64,000 nt of DNA from Emydura subglobosa (lineage: Eukaryota; Chordata; Testudines; Chelidae). Both the position numbers and the translations under genes were made by a program. Below the pieces are notes generated by a model. That model saw nothing but the letters and a program-made list of their open reading frames with translations, made no database searches and was not told the origin of the DNA. Position 1 is the stretch's first letter; each line of letters starts with the position of its first letter. Positions 9,061-21,718 of the stretch are shown in pieces. The stretch spans positions 7,919,702 through 7,983,701 of the forward strand of contig ML679961.1 of assembly GCA_007922225.1 (NCBI GenBank), given 5' to 3'.

Positions 9061-12034
9061 TCCAGGGAAACAAAGCTTTGGTGTGCGGACTTAATAAAAT
9101 GAAATTAAAAAAAGGTTTATTCTAGTTCTTCCATTCTCTCCCCTCCCCTCCATCTTCAATTTCAACAGCAACATGCCTCTGTCAACATGCAAGAGGCGCT
9201 AAAGCCAGAGATTTAAGACACATCTATTGACCAGGTACATATGCGACCTCCACTGCTGTAGTACTGCGGACTTTCACCCAAGAGATGGTTCTGCTGATCT
9301 CGCCAAAATGCATTCCTGAGTAATCCCCTTCCAGGAACCTTGAGTGGAGGGCATCTGAGACTGCAACCAAGACACTAGACCCTCCGTTTGAGCAGCTAGG
9401 TTTTCATTTCGGGGCTGGCTCAGAGTTTCCGGAGGGGAATTGTTCCCCGGGGTTCTGCCAACCCAAAGCTCGTGGTAACTTTACTCTGTGCGCGGTGATG
9501 TCAGGAAATAAGTCAAATGGAGACACGGCCGTCCAGCTGATAGATGGACGGGTAGAAACGGCATAACACACCTGTGCTTTTACTACAAAGCCATACTTTT
9601 ACTTAGACTCAAGCACCACACGAGCTCTTACTCTGAAGATATCCCACTATTCAGGCTCAAGCACTTACACACGTCCACAACAGCTTAGTAAAACACCCCA
9701 ACCCTCGATAATTGCCGAAGTCTGGGGCGGCTTTCGAGTGGGAACAGTGACGGCTTTCCGATTGGCCAGATCTTCCAGCTGTCCTTGTAGGATCCAAAAA
9801 CCACTCATTCACTCCAAACAGAGTTCCCGCCCCCCGGTCATTTATCCTTGTTAGTAGACAATTACACGTCAAGGAACAAGAAAAAAAACAAAACTTCAAA
9901 AGCCAGCCCTAAGGTTACCAGAGCACTTCGTTAACGAGCTATGTTCTGACAGAATTTGCATGTCTCGAGGCCGGGACAAACCTCTCCCACAGGGCCTGCA
10001 TCAATAAGCTGGGTCTTTTCCTGAAACTCAGATCCCAGCACGTCCACCAGAGCATCAGGGAGGGAGAACAGGGTCAGGCAAAGGTTGATAAAGGGGCTCC
10101 CCTCCCCTGCTGGCTTAGTCATGCCAAGGCTGCACCGGCCAGCTGAAAGGCCGCTCAATTTTGGCTGCTGTTAGCAACAAATCTGATCCACGATCACGTG
10201 GTCCTGGGCCCTTTTACGGGTCTATTCAAAATCTCCCCGTACAGAATGACTAGCAGCCATCTCTTCGGTGCTGGAGGGGCAGACGCATGCTATGGCTTAG
10301 GGTGGATGAGAGGGCTTTGAACCTGGCTGGGCCCTTGGTACAACCCACCAATGTGTAACGTGGGAGGGAAGAGGCCGTCAAGGTCTCTTTTCTGCTCTGC
10401 CTATTGCAGTGAACATTTCCCCACCTCCCCTATCGCCAATCATTTACTCTTCTCTGGCCATGTCCAAGGACTAAGCCGTGCCCTCAAGACTTATATAACC
10501 TGTACACATCCTTAAATCTAATGGGGAGCAGAAGCCACTATTTAGGTGGGACTGTTTCAGGTTGTGAGGGTACAACCTTTGACAACACCGGGCACAGTGC
10601 ATGGGAACGGCCCATTTGCAGAGCTGACGGCATCGGCGTGGTACCATGGGCTGCCAAATGCAAGTGCAGCTTCATTCTCCGTTTTTATTCTCCTGGATCC
10701 ACAGCGTGGGTGGCTGATATTGGCAGCAGAAGTTGGATCAGTCAGTTTCCCAGTTGGTATGCATCTTCCACGCAACACCAGAGATGCGTGGGGGAGATTG
10801 TTAAATAAATGGGTTTGTCCAACAACTCCCTGGAGCTTACAGAAGTCCTGCTGAAGAGCAGATTTTTTGCCTTTGCATCAAGTATGTTTGGTATTTTCCA
10901 AGAAGCATCTAAAAGGGCTTATACCCAGCCTCCTCTGCAAGATCTTCAGCAATTAAGCTACGCTAGCAATATGCTCAGAGGATTTTTCAGGCACTGTTTT
11001 GAGTGCTGATGGCAGACAAATATATATTAACTGCACTTGTGCATGCAGTTTTCTTCCATGCTGTCATCCCAAAAAGCCTTTCTTGTTTGGAGAGACGCTT
11101 GGCCGATTAAACAAATCCATCCCTCTGCCTTACATTCTTTAAGTTTCTATTACATGTTACCCTTAAGATTCCGCTAACTCTCTAACGGAAGGAGAGCAGC
11201 AGGTAGGGAAAGGGGGAAAATGTGTTTTGATTTTTTGCATTTTGGTTCAGATCATCTGCTAAATCAGTGTTTACTCCATTATCTTCAGTGGAACTGTGCT
11301 GATTTACTCCAGTTTCTGTATTTCCACCAATTTGTGGAAAACAACACAACAAAAACACCACCACTCGATGAAAAGCAAAACACTTCACTGCATACGCAGT
11401 TCTTCCACTGGGGAGGGGATGCTAGAAAAGGAGCAAAACCACCTGTGGCAGGCATTAGGCATGTAGCATAAGATGCCAGCGGAGGATGCTCAGATGCTAC
11501 GGTGCAGATCACGGTATAAAAGCCTATATAGAATAGACAAGAGAGTGCCAGATTCTAGCTGCTTTCCCTCTCCCCCGCTCCCAATTTTCAGAAGTCAGTT
11601 TCCCAGTTTATGTGGCTCATTCATACAACACCCTTGGTAAGAAATAACCCTGGCCAAAGATCGCCAAGCGCAATCATAAGGCCACACAAAGGCAGGTGCG
11701 GGACCTGTCACGACTCTTTGTAACGACTGTAGGGGGAAAGTGGCCCTTTAAGAGAGAGAACAAAATCATTAGATTCCTTAATCCCTCATCCAAACTCACT
11801 GTCCACCACCACCGCCCAGGGACACAGAGCTCATTGCAAGCGAAGGGGAAACATTTCTGTGGGAAATTACTGGTCGCACGATACCTGCCGGCCTCTCCCC
11901 AAACGTACTGTTATCCCAATGGACCAGGAGGCTAACCAGGTCTTTAGTAAGGTCTCACAATGGTCTTGAAATGAGGGACAGCCATGAAGACCGTCTGGGT
12001 GTAAACAGCCTTCATGCCACTGGAGTTCAGCGTT
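9061..12034. other. Unannotated intergenic stretch
   Basis: No gene, RNA or well-defined repeat recognised. The part around 11255-11320 carries the short palindrome-type wording ('ttatcttcagtggaact … gatttactcc') seen elsewhere in the window. Confidence 0.5.
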
Positions 12035-12635
12035 CTAGCCTAACAGGCTGCGTTAATAAGAGCATTGCCAGCAGATGGAGGGAAGTGATTATTCCCCTCT
12101 ATTCAGCACCGGTCAGGCCGCATTTGGAGTATTGTCCAGTTTTGGGCCCCCCACTACAGAAAGGATGTGGACAAATTAGAGAGAGTCCCGCAGAGGGCAG
12201 CAAAAATGATTAGGGGCTGGAGCACAGGACTTATGAGAAGAGGCTGAGGGCACTGGGCTTGTTTAGTCTGCAAAAGAGAAAAATGAGGGGGGATTTGATA
12301 GCAGCCTTCACCTACCTGAAAGGGGGTTCCAGGGAGGATGGAGCTAGGCTGTTCTCGGTGGTGGCAGATGACAGAACAAGGAGCAATGGTCTCAAGTTGC
12401 AGTGGGAAAGGTTTAGGTTGCATATTAGGGAAAAACTTTTTCTCTAGGTGGGTGGTGAAGCACTGGAATGGGTTACCTAGGGAGGTGGTGGAATCTCCAT
12501 CCTTAGAGGTTTTGAAGGTGTGGCTTGACAAAGCCCTGGCTGGGATGATTTTGTTGGGGTTGGTCCTGCTCTGAGCAGGGGGTTGGACTAGATACCTCCT
12601 GAGGTCCCTTCCAACCCTCATCTTCTCGGAGTCTG
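12035..12635 (+). mobile_element. CR1 LINE 3' fragment
   Basis: Encodes the C-terminal end of CR1 ORF2 in broken frames: '[19 protein letters not shown]', '[14 protein letters not shown]', '[18 protein letters not shown]', then '[16 protein letters not shown]'. It ends with the CR1 3' UTR ('gagcagggggttggactag', 'gaggtcccttccaaccctc'). 5'-truncated and inactive. Confidence 0.92.
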
Positions 12636-13319
12636 AGACTTTGATGACTGCTCAGAGTACAGCACGTTCCCGAGCTGAGCAGAGCATTCCGTTAACGCAT
12701 TTCACCCTGCCTGCGAATGTGCAGCACACGGAGGAACCATTCCCAGGCTCCTTGTTCCGCAGCACGCCGCTCAACAGTCAGCGAGACCAGAGGGATCGCA
12801 CAGGGAGACACGCCAGGCTCTCCACTTGCCTCTGACTCAGCACCCACGGCAGCCCTCCGGCTTCCTGGCGCGTGTTGCTTTCTGCCGACAGGCAGCCCAA
12901 GGGTTCGGCGTTCTGTCCCTACCACGGGCAGAGACACACTAGGCATGATCCAGCCCAAAACAAGGAGTGAGCTGGCAACCCCCTGTTTGACTAGCATTCC
13001 CCTCAGCCCTGGCCCACTCCTAACGGATGTAGCTTTCACCAGACCGTAGCTGGGTTGGTTTCATCTTCTGGCAGTGAGCTCAGTTCGCAGTAGATTTTGA
13101 AACCCCTGTTCTAAGTTACAGGCTGATCCCCGGGTTTTAAACAACCAGGGACCTGCAGGTGCTCTTTGACCAGCCATTTTAAGTTACTCTTTGGGCCACG
13201 TTCACAGTCGTCCCCTATTGGTCTGGCTTATTTTGGAGACTTGCGGATCAGAAGGCAAGAGAGGGACCCGCCTGAGGGCCAGAGCCGTTGATCTCACTAG
13301 TGGTGTAGCATCCCATTGC
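12636..13319. other. Unannotated intergenic stretch
   Basis: Nothing recognised. Moderately GC-rich, with overlapping chance frames on both strands. Confidence 0.45.
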
Positions 13320-13545
13320 TGTAGTATCTCAAGAATGGATGGATTTATCCTCACACCACCTCGTGGAGGTAGAGCAGTGCGAGTATCCCTATTGGGCACA
13401 AAGTCGCCGCGTGCCTCAGTTTCCCTTCAGTGTCTTGCCCGAGGTCACACGATGTCTGCGGCAGAGCAGGGAATTTGAACCTAGATCTCCAGAGGTGCAG
13501 TCCAGCAGCTGAAGGCCAACCTTCCTCTCTGTGTAGCAGGTGTGA
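13320..13545. repeat. Old SINE-like repeat (MIR/CORE-like)
   Basis: Contains 'cctcagtttcccttcagtg', 'cttgcccgaggtcacac' and 'gcagagcagggaatttgaac', matching the order and wording of a MIR-type SINE (minus orientation of the 'gaaactgaggc' motif, then 'aaggtcacacag'). Diverged. Confidence 0.6.
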
Positions 13546-15110
13546 CCCTCTACCGGCTTTGCTTTCCACCTGAGGTTTCTCCTCTGAGTACAGATAGCGT
13601 GAACGCTGATCAGGGCAGAGATCTGGGGGCTCGCCATTACTTCAGGCAGTCTCTTGCTGTGTTAACTGAATCATGGCCCCCAACAAACATTCAATCCAGA
13701 ACCAAAAAACCTACAAGGATTCCAACTTCGAATTCTCCCCTTGTCATTTTTAGGCCTCAAACACAAGTCAGCTAGGACAGGATCATCTTCCTTGAAGGCA
13801 AGGAAAGAAAAAAAATGAACTGGCCAGTGTGTTCCAGACTCTATTTCGATTAACGAATACTCTGGAAATATCCTCTTTAAAACCATTCTGTTCCCCTCTT
13901 CCCCAGATTACCATCACGTCCAGTTCATCAGCCAGGCCTCAGTTTTTCTAACATTGTCTTTTAGTCTTTTATAAACTCACTGGAACTAAATGAGAACCGG
14001 AGAGATGAATTAATAAAGGATGTTCCATCCTCCCAGGAAAATCTCCAATAAACTTTTATTGCATTAGAAAGCTTCTAGACAGCCCGAGCAGCGGCGGTCA
14101 GGAGAGATAATGTCATCAGGGACCGCAGCCCGCTATGACTGAAAGCCGACTGTGGGGGGGAGGTAGCGTGCCAAGGAAGCTCTTATCATTGTGAACTAGT
14201 AAAGCAAAGCAGAGCGAGCTGATCGGAATGAAAGCCAGCTGTGTTTGGAATTATGCGCTTTTATATAAGCAAAGCAATTCAATTCCAGACCAGCAGCCAG
14301 AAGCTGGAGCATGGGTGGGTCAAGGCATAGCAGAGACATCAGAGGGAGTTAAGGACCGAATTTTAGCGTCTGAATTCCTCCGGATTTAAGGAGAAGGTGA
14401 CCTAATTCCCTTCTCCAGCAGACTTCAGAGAGCAAAGAGAGGAGGAACTTTCTGCTGCTGCAAGACTGGATTCTCGCTCACCTTGTTAAGGTCAAATGTA
14501 AATCCACTGGATTGTGCGGATGTAACTGGAGATCGGAATCTGGCCCAGATGGTGGCGATGGTTTCTCTGAGCCGGATCTCGAACTCCTCACTTTGTCCTG
14601 GCTTGAACATAACTCACTTTCACTCCAAATGTGAATTTTGCCCAAACCAAGATTACAGGATCTGGGTTCTTTGGAGGGTGAAGAGGGAGATTGGATCAAA
14701 TAAGTGGAGCTACAGGGCTAGATCCTGGGTGTGGCTGAACTTCGAGGACAGCACATCAGCATGTGCGCACATGTGAAGGGCTTAAAGTTCCCCTCCACTC
14801 TCCTTTACCTGCTCTATGCAGGGTGACAGCCCTCATCCCCCAGGCTGTTTGAGCAGCCTGAGGACTGCTCTAACATAGGCCAGGTTGCAACAGCCACAAA
14901 GGGTGGGGGAAAAGCCTATGAGAATTGGTGGAGCACGGGGGTCTTCCAGCCATGCTCCTTTTCTTCCTATTATGTCCCCTCCTGTGCTGGAAGGGTAGAA
15001 CCTGAGTGGCAGCTTGATACTACCGGACAATCAGCCCTATGCTGGGGTGATCTTTTAGCCTACGTGCAAAGCGACCATACCAAACCATAGGGTCTGGTCC
15101 CCAGGTTAAG

Positions 15111-15111
<1 letters not shown>
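13546..15111. other. Unannotated intergenic stretch
   Basis: No gene or repeat was recognised with confidence. Confidence 0.5.

Positions 15112-15146
<35 letters not shown>
15112..15146 (+). repeat. (CA)n microsatellite
   Basis: 35 nt of uninterrupted CA dinucleotides; likely polymorphic. Confidence 0.97.
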
Positions 15147-15148
<2 letters not shown>

Positions 15149-16172
15149 ATCAGCTGAAAATTCAGTTTGCTGCTCAGCATCCTCATGATAAAAATGTGTG
15201 GGGCAACATTGTACGTGAAGTTAGAAGAATTCCCTGTATGTGAGCTACCACAGCAAGGTATTGTAAGACACCCGTGGTTGCAGGGCAGGGGTGACACAGC
15301 CCTCCCATTGGTCTGGATTGTACCCGGGTAGGTCACAGAGGGACCCCAGCAAGAAGAACTATTGTACTAAGGAGCTGCAATACAACTCCATGCAGTCGCT
15401 GAGATTGGAAAGAGCCATTCATGGTGAGCCTGATGATCTACATTAGCTTCCTCCAAAAACAAAACAAAAAACAACCCAACAAGATGCCAGTGTCCTCATT
15501 CCCTCCTCTCTGTCTGAAACGTCTCGCGTGATCACGGGCCAAGGGGAAGTTTTGGGGAAAGTTTGATGTTAATCAGACATGGCATTTTTGGAAATAGGAG
15601 AATTTTTCCAAGAGTTTTAAAAAAAAAACAACAGAAACACACATTCATTTTTCAGAGTTGTGGCTCAAAAGTTGGAGGCTCTCTCAGATCCACCATGGTT
15701 GGTTTACTCCTGTATCCTCCGTGATGAGTGTTTCATTACTGTTTTGGAAGGCCGGGTGACTGGCTTTCAGCTTCCGAGTACTCCATATGCTGCCAGAGGG
15801 AAGAGGATTTGGCGGAGTTCAGCCTCTCTCCTAGCACACGCTGCATCTTCAGATCCACAAGCTGCTCTGATTTGTGCTGTTTGTAAATGTCATGAGTCAA
15901 CCACTCCAGCTCAAGAAGATTGCGAAACCCACCCAGCGCAGCCTGCCAGGGTTTGAAAAGCACAGCCACCCAACTGCTCCAGTTCAAGAAAGCTGCGCAT
16001 TTTGTGGATTTGGTAAATTCCTGCAACAGGAACGCTTGGACTCAAGGAGAAAGCAAATCTGCAGGGACAGCCTGGGTCGTTTGCAAGCTCTGCACTGTCA
16101 GCTAGGCAACTCTAGGGCAAGAAGGTAACTAACCACACCAGTAAGCCCGTTCAATTGAAATACAAGGTCATT
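15147..16172. other. Unannotated intergenic stretch
   Basis: Nothing recognised apart from a short A run near 15619. Small overlapping frames between 15660 and 16128 look like chance. Confidence 0.5.
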
Positions 16173-16260
16173 AAATCCTAGAAGATGAGGGTTGGAAGGA
16201 ACCTCAGGAGGTATCTAGTCCAACCCCCTGCTCAAAACAGGACCAACCCCAACCAAATAA
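16173..16260 (-). mobile_element. CR1 3' tail
   Basis: Minus-strand CR1 3' UTR only: 'gatgagggttggaaggaac', 'ctagtccaaccccctgctc'. Severely 5'-truncated copy. Confidence 0.9.
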
Positions 16261-16639
16261 TTCTTAGGTCTTATATTTCAGCGAGCAGCGTGTATTAGCC
16301 TCACAGCACATCAATTATTACAGCAAAATGTAGTCTCTCTAGCAGAACATACTTCAACAAGCTACAGCATGTGTTTGCATACGTATTTAGGACATCAAAG
16401 TCTAGGTTTGTGAAGCCTTGTTCTGAACTTTGAAGCTATTAGAGATGTTCATCTCCTAGAGGTAATGATAATGCAGAGAAAAAGGCGTTGTGCAAACTTC
16501 AGCCTGGTTTTACTAGTTTTAAAGAGACAAGGTCTCTATTTAAATAAATATCTTTATTTAAATAAAATCTCTTTTATTTGCCCAGTCTCTGTGGGTGCAC
16601 GAGGAACGTTTTTGAGACCTGCACAGCTCTTCTTCAGGG

Positions 16640-17254
16640 CAGACCAGGCCCATTTTGCTCAGTGCTGTAGAAACACAGAGCAAAGAGGCTATAAGATCCT
16701 GGAAGGCCGGGACTAGCTAAGAATAAGGCAAGAGACAACAGATGGATATAGACAGATGGGGAGCACGAGGAACCAGTGAGACAATAGTGAACAAAAATGA
16801 ATCCTTGTTTCACTGAAGTAGAGAGTAATACAGCTTCAGTGGACTATGTTTTACTCCACTGAGCAGGCTGTTTTTAAATCTGCTATCAGACAGGCCTCAC
16901 GCACAGGGTGGTGTGTGATTGAAAATGTGAGAACGGTCACTAGAACATTAAAGCCGTTCCAAACCGGCAGCCCGTTTTTAAATTGTGTTTTGCCCTATTG
17001 TGACTTGAAAGTTACTCGTTTCATTACTTTTCAACGTCAACAGTAGGTCGCCCCCAGGCTGAGCCGAGCGTACCAGGATTCAACCCCAATCTTCACAGCT
17101 GCTGTTTCGCAAAGCCAGGAAAACAGGATTTATAACTGAAGGCTGGAGCCTGGGCGGGTACGAATCAGCAGTGACTTCCACAGACCCGCACTGGCTTTTA
17201 TCTACGATGTCGAAACCGTTGGTGTGCGGAGAGCCCTGCCTGTCGTGCGGACCA
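16640..17254. repeat. Left arm of a large inverted duplication
   Basis: The reverse complement of this segment aligns along its length with 18325-18900. Shared phrases: 'ctttgcgaaac', 'gttataaatcctgttt', 'tcgacatcgtagataaaa', 'gtacgctcggctcagcctg' and 'aaaacagcctgctca'/'aaaatagcctgctca'. Its outer end includes an L2-like LINE tail in minus orientation ('agagacaacagatgg'). By eye roughly 75-80% alike. Confidence 0.75.
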
Positions 17255-17325
17255 GGATTTATAACTGAAGGCTGGATCCTGGGCGGGTGCAAATTCACAC
17301 TGACTTCCATAGACTTGCACTGACT
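17131..17325 (+). repeat. Local direct repeat
   Basis: 'ggatttataactgaaggctg' occurs at about 17128 and again at about 17259, each followed by a 'cctgggcgggt' block and a 'tgacttcca-aga' block. A two-unit tandem at the inner edge of the left inverted arm. Confidence 0.7.
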
Positions 17326-17359
17326 CCTAGTCCCGACCACAGGGAGTTTACAACCTAAA

Positions 17360-18226
17360 TGTAAGACGTCCCTCTGCCTAGGGTGACCCTAGACCTCTGA
17401 CTACGAGAAGCTGGGAGTGAAAGACAGGGATGGATCAGTCCATAATAGCCCCGTTCTGTACACTCCCCCTGAAACTCTGCAGGCCTGGGACTTAACTCAC
17501 CCCATATTAAACCAGCCTGGGGCAAAACTCAGGGATTTCCTCACTAAAATCAAGAGGAAAAAGAAATGTTCCACTGCCAGTAAAGCATCCCCCACCTCAG
17601 GAATGCCCCTACCAAGAGTTAGAACACCAAGGGTGGTAAAGTAGACACACCCAGGTGCTGAGAAGACCAAACAAGTGATAAAATAGATAAGATAAGCTCT
17701 GACCAGCAAATGTACATTGACCATCTGCACAAAGAAAGACATCCATAAAGAAGTTACAATTTGGGCATAAAAGATACAAGGGAAAAAAAAGACAAGCAGG
17801 AGAAAACATAGGTGCCAGTACATGATAGGTAATAAAATGTAACGAAGGGGTATTGGATAACTGGTACATTTAAAGGAAGACACTAGTTTTACAAGTTTGT
17901 CTGTATATTGGAAGTGGTGAGCATAACAGATTTGCTTGGCATAGGTCTTCTGTGTGTGTGGTTAATAAACAGATGTTTAGAGCACAGCTGTGTAAGGCTC
18001 TTTCACTGGGAAAAGATCCTGCAGATCCGTCAAGCCCCAAACCCCACGGTAGGGGCAGGTACCTAAATTGACCGGGTTTTTCCCTGCGCCCCGTGGGTAA
18101 GGGTAGGTGCCTTATACCCTGAGCCTTCGGTAGAGAAAGGGTGGGGGTACCTAAATTAACTGGGTCATGCCTTGAGTCCTCGGTAGGGTATAGGTGGGGT
18201 GTCCTCGATTTTGGCAGGTAACAACA
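17360..18226 (+). mobile_element. Solo LTR candidate
   Basis: Starts 'TGTAAGACG' and ends 'GGTAACAACA' (TG…CA). Inside are a TATA-like 'cataaaaga' (17766-17774), an AATAAA about 200 nt further on (17964-17969), then a G/T-containing tail, the order of U3, R and U5. No clear target duplication was found, so the limits are uncertain. It occupies the space between the two inverted arms. Confidence 0.4.
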
Positions 18227-18324
18227 CTAGGCAAGATAGACCATGGTCTACATCCTGGCAACTCTTATGTTCTTAAGAGACAACAGGTAGGGGAGTAGAA
18301 GGAAACTATGGGATGGTATTGGTT

Positions 18325-18900
18325 AGCACAACAGGCAGGGCTCTCCGCACACCAATGGTCTCGACATCGTAGATAAAAGCCAGTGCGGTTCTGTGGAAGT
18401 CCCTGCTGATCTGCACCCGTCCAGACACCGGCCTTCAGTTATAAATCCTGTTTCCCTGGCTTTGCGAAACTGCCGCTGTGAAGATTTGGGTTGAACCTCG
18501 GTACGCTCGGCTCAGCCTGGGAACGACCGACTGTTGACTTTGAAAAGTAATTAAATTAGTAACTTTCAAGCTACAAAAGGGCAGGCTTTCACTTTCTTGT
18601 GACTTTTCATGTTTTCAATCACATACCAGGCCATGCATTAAGCCTTTCCGATAGCAGCATTTAAAAATAGCCTGCTCAATGGAGCAATACCTCTGGTATA
18701 ATATAGTTTCAGTGGATTATCTCCGAGAAACAGGGAATCGTTTTTTGTTCAGTCTTGTCCCCCTGTTTCCTTGTGCTTCCCATCTGTTGTCTCCTGTCTT
18801 ACACTTAGATTATAAGGCCCTTGGGGGCAGGGATTGTCTCTGTTCTGTGTCTGTACAGCACCTAGCACAATGGGCCCTGCTCCATGACCGCAGCTTCCAA
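18325..18900. repeat. Right arm of a large inverted duplication
   Basis: Reverse complement of 16640-17254. Its outer end contains the L2-like tail in plus orientation ('ttgggggcagggattgtctc', 'ctgtacagcacctagcacaa'). Confidence 0.75.
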
Positions 18901-18930
18901 ACTCTACTAATAAATAAGAATATTCAATTT
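18780..18930 (+). mobile_element. L2-like LINE/SINE tail
   Basis: 'cttacacttagattataagg', 'ggcagggattgtctctgttc', 'gtacagcacctagcacaatg', ending in 'aataaataag'. The same tail recurs at 34170-34310 and 36010-36530 (+), and at 16650-16790, 21765-21860 and 55150-55245 (-). It overlaps the right inverted arm. Family assignment to L2-like is from memory of the general wording. Confidence 0.6.
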
Positions 18931-20093
18931 TTAAGCAGAATGGGGACATGTAGAATGAATTATCAGAGCAAAACTACAGGCTGATGCAGCACGATCAGCT
19001 GCTGTTGCAGCATTGCATTGCCAGCCTGAACTATTCACAATCCTGAATCAGGCTCCCAAAATCACGAGATTAAAAAAGTCCTGGGAGATTTAAACTAAAA
19101 ATATTTTGGAGTTTTTTAAATTAATCTTCAGGTTTTTGAGCCTTTAGCACGCACTCACTTCACATTTTAAAACATTTCTCCACTGCCAGGAGAGCAGTTC
19201 TCAGACTTATTTGATCACATCCCCCCCCTTCCTTGTGTCTGTAGTAGTTTACACACCCGCCACCCAAGTACATATACTGATATGTTTACCGCTCTGCCTT
19301 CAGAGCTGGGCAGCTGCAGAGTGCTGGGCGACTGCTTCTCACCTTCATCACCCCCCAGAATACAGTCTGTGCCCCCCTAGAATACATTCTGTGCCCATCC
19401 CCCCCCAAGAGGACACATCCCCAGTTTGAGACTCTCTGAGCTAGAAATGGACAGTATTTTTAAATGAAAGCTGAGGACGCGCTTCCTTCCAGGAGTTGGG
19501 ACTTTAAGAAATGCAGCAAAAATTGCAAGACCCGAGGTAAAACCATGAGAGTTGACGGCACTGCTTATGAAACAGCAGCAGGCCAGGTTGCAGGTGCGTG
19601 TGTGCATGCAAACACCCACACCCACACCGTTGGGGGGGACCCCCCAGGTGCACAACTCCAACGTGGATGGAGGAGGGCCCAACCAGTTCCACATCACCTT
19701 CCCCCATTGGCCAGGTCAGGAACCCTAAGTGAAGAGAAGGCCGTCACACCTCGTATGGAGCTGGGGCCAGACCATGGACCTCCTTCCCTGCCCTGGTCCT
19801 TAGAGGTTCCCCAAGTGAGGTAACAGTGGGAGAGCATCGTGCGGTCCCTTTAAGAGAGGAGGGTGGTGGGGCACAGACCCAACTCAAAGTCATAGGTTAG
19901 GCACCCCCCGGCTTTTCAAGGATTCCTCAGGATCCATGCAGATCCCTGGGATTCTCCAGGTCTGGAGACAGGCCTCATGGCTCGTCCTGTGTGCGCGATG
20001 GGCCAGGGGATCTGCTGGCCCAGAAGGCGGAGCAAAGATGAACATCCCAGAGATTGTCTCCTTTAGCCTCCTCCCTGTGCTGGAAGCAATTAA
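18931..20093. other. Unannotated intergenic stretch
   Basis: No gene recognised. A short CA/CCCACA-rich patch lies near 19610-19630. Confidence 0.5.
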
Positions 20094-20206
20094 TCATAGG
20101 ATCATAGAAGATGAGGGTTGGAAGGGACCTCAGGAGGTGTCTAGTCCAACCCCCTGCTCAAAGCAGGGCCAACCCCAACTAAACCGTCCCAGCCAGAGCC
20201 TTTGTG
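20094..20206 (-). mobile_element. CR1 3' tail
   Basis: Minus strand: 'gatgagggttggaagggacc', 'ccaaccccctgctcaaag', 'cagccagagcctttgt'. Truncated CR1 copy. Confidence 0.92.
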
Positions 20207-21198
20207 CCAGCAATTGCCTTTTTTGCTTTCTGTCCTGTCTGGTGTTGGGGTTTTAAATCCTAAGAGATGAGGCTGATTCATACGTTACCCCAAAAAACCC
20301 TAAAACACATCCATTTAAGAGTTGGGAGAAATAATAAAGTCAAAGAAGCTCTAATAATTAAATGCACAGCAGTGATATCTTACACATCAACGTTTCGAAC
20401 TAACACTATGCCTAGCTTCCATCCTGTGGAAAGAGCCATATAAGGCTGCAGAACCTACCAGGCAGAGCTGAGGTTTGTTTTTTTTTCAATTGAATTTGAT
20501 CCAAAATTTGTGCCACTTGACAGAATCTGCCTGGATTAGGGCCCCTCTGACTCCACCGGGAGTTTTGTCTTTTTAAGAACATCCAGCAATATCTTACAAC
20601 AACTTCCTTTTCTACACTTCAATTTTTTTTTTTTTTTTTTTTTTTAATTAAGACAAACAACCTCGTCTGGAATGGAAAAAACCCAACAACAGCGGCAGCA
20701 AGGCAGCCGAGCCAAGATCCTGATCCTGCAGACGCTTCCAGCCATAGCGAGCGTGACGCCCAGCAACGAGCGTTTGCAGGATGGAGCCCCAAAATATTAA
20801 CATGACAACTGAGCAATGCACGAATATGTACCCACGCCAGTGAGCATCATATGTTTCCCTCTTGTGGTCAGGTCAGATAAGAAGATAAGAACATGCTGCC
20901 GTTACCAGGTAACAGAATTACTTCTATTGCTCCAGGGATAGAGATCTTTGCTTCTGGTGCTAAAGAAGCAGGGTTCAAACACTGACGATGATGGAAGTAG
21001 GGAGCGGTTACACCTGTGCTGAAATATTCACAGCAATTTTAAAGCTACTCAATGGGCTGGTGTAAGTCAGCCGAAGCGCCACGGACTTCAGATAAGAGTC
21101 TACGTACTATGGACGTCAGGGGTAAGAACTCAGAGGAGCGATATTGATTCACACCAGCGGAATATCTAGCTCCCAATCTCCACGTTATTTATTAATAG
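20207..21198. other. Unannotated stretch with a 23-nt poly-T tract
   Basis: T run at 20623-20645. Without an AATAAA at the proper distance on the minus strand, the tract cannot be assigned to a retrocopy. The rest is unrecognised. Confidence 0.5.
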
Positions 21199-21718
21199 CA
21201 GGCCTGCTGATAGGGGAGGGGGAGGACGGAGGGGGGGGGACGGGGGGCGACGGGGGGGGGGACAAAGTAGGAATTGCCCAGGGACCCTGCAATTTAAAAG
21301 GACCCAGGCTTCTTCCACCTGCGGGCCTGCCCATACTCCACCGCAAGCCGCACCCAGCCCCACCACTTGCTGCTCACCATGTAGCTCCTTCCCTCACCCC
21401 CACTCAGCCTATCTGCCATCGCTCACCTAATGCCTCCCTCCTCCTCCGCTCACACCCCCACCCCCCATCGCTGCTGCATCCACCTCCCCTACTTAATCCC
21501 GCCCACCAGCTGTCACTCACCAGCTGGGGAAAGGGGAAGGGTGGAAAAAAGAGGAGGGGAACTAAGCAGGGGGGAGGGACATGGCAGCGAGCAGGCCAAG
21601 AGGGGGAGGGGAAGGGGGCGGGGTCTGGGGCAGAGCAGCAGCGGACTGTGGGCGGGGCTGTAGAGACGGGACAGGAGTGTTCTGCCCAGGGGGGCCAGAA
21701 TTGCTGTCAGTGGGCCTG
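21199..21718. mobile_element. Non-autonomous hAT element with perfect 8-bp target duplication
   Basis: The ends are 'caggcctgctgatag' (left) and, reverse-complemented, 'caggcccactgacag' (right). Both flanks are ATTAATAG (21191-21198 and 21719-21726), an exact 8-bp duplication typical of hAT transposition. The 520-bp body is very G/C-rich, with a purine tract (21212-21262) and CCACC-rich DNA. It has no transposase coding and produces only chance reading frames. Confidence 0.85.
21212..21262 (+). repeat. G-rich purine tract
   Basis: Several G runs of 4-10 nt in 51 nt, enough for G-quadruplex formation on the plus strand. Part of the hAT element. Confidence 0.85.

Noticed and set aside
15106..15336. 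76-aa frame with a Cys-Val run
   Set aside because: Translation of the (CA)n microsatellite.
20623..20645. Retrocopy poly(A) tail
   Set aside because: A 23-nt T run without a properly placed AATAAA or recognisable mRNA on the minus strand.
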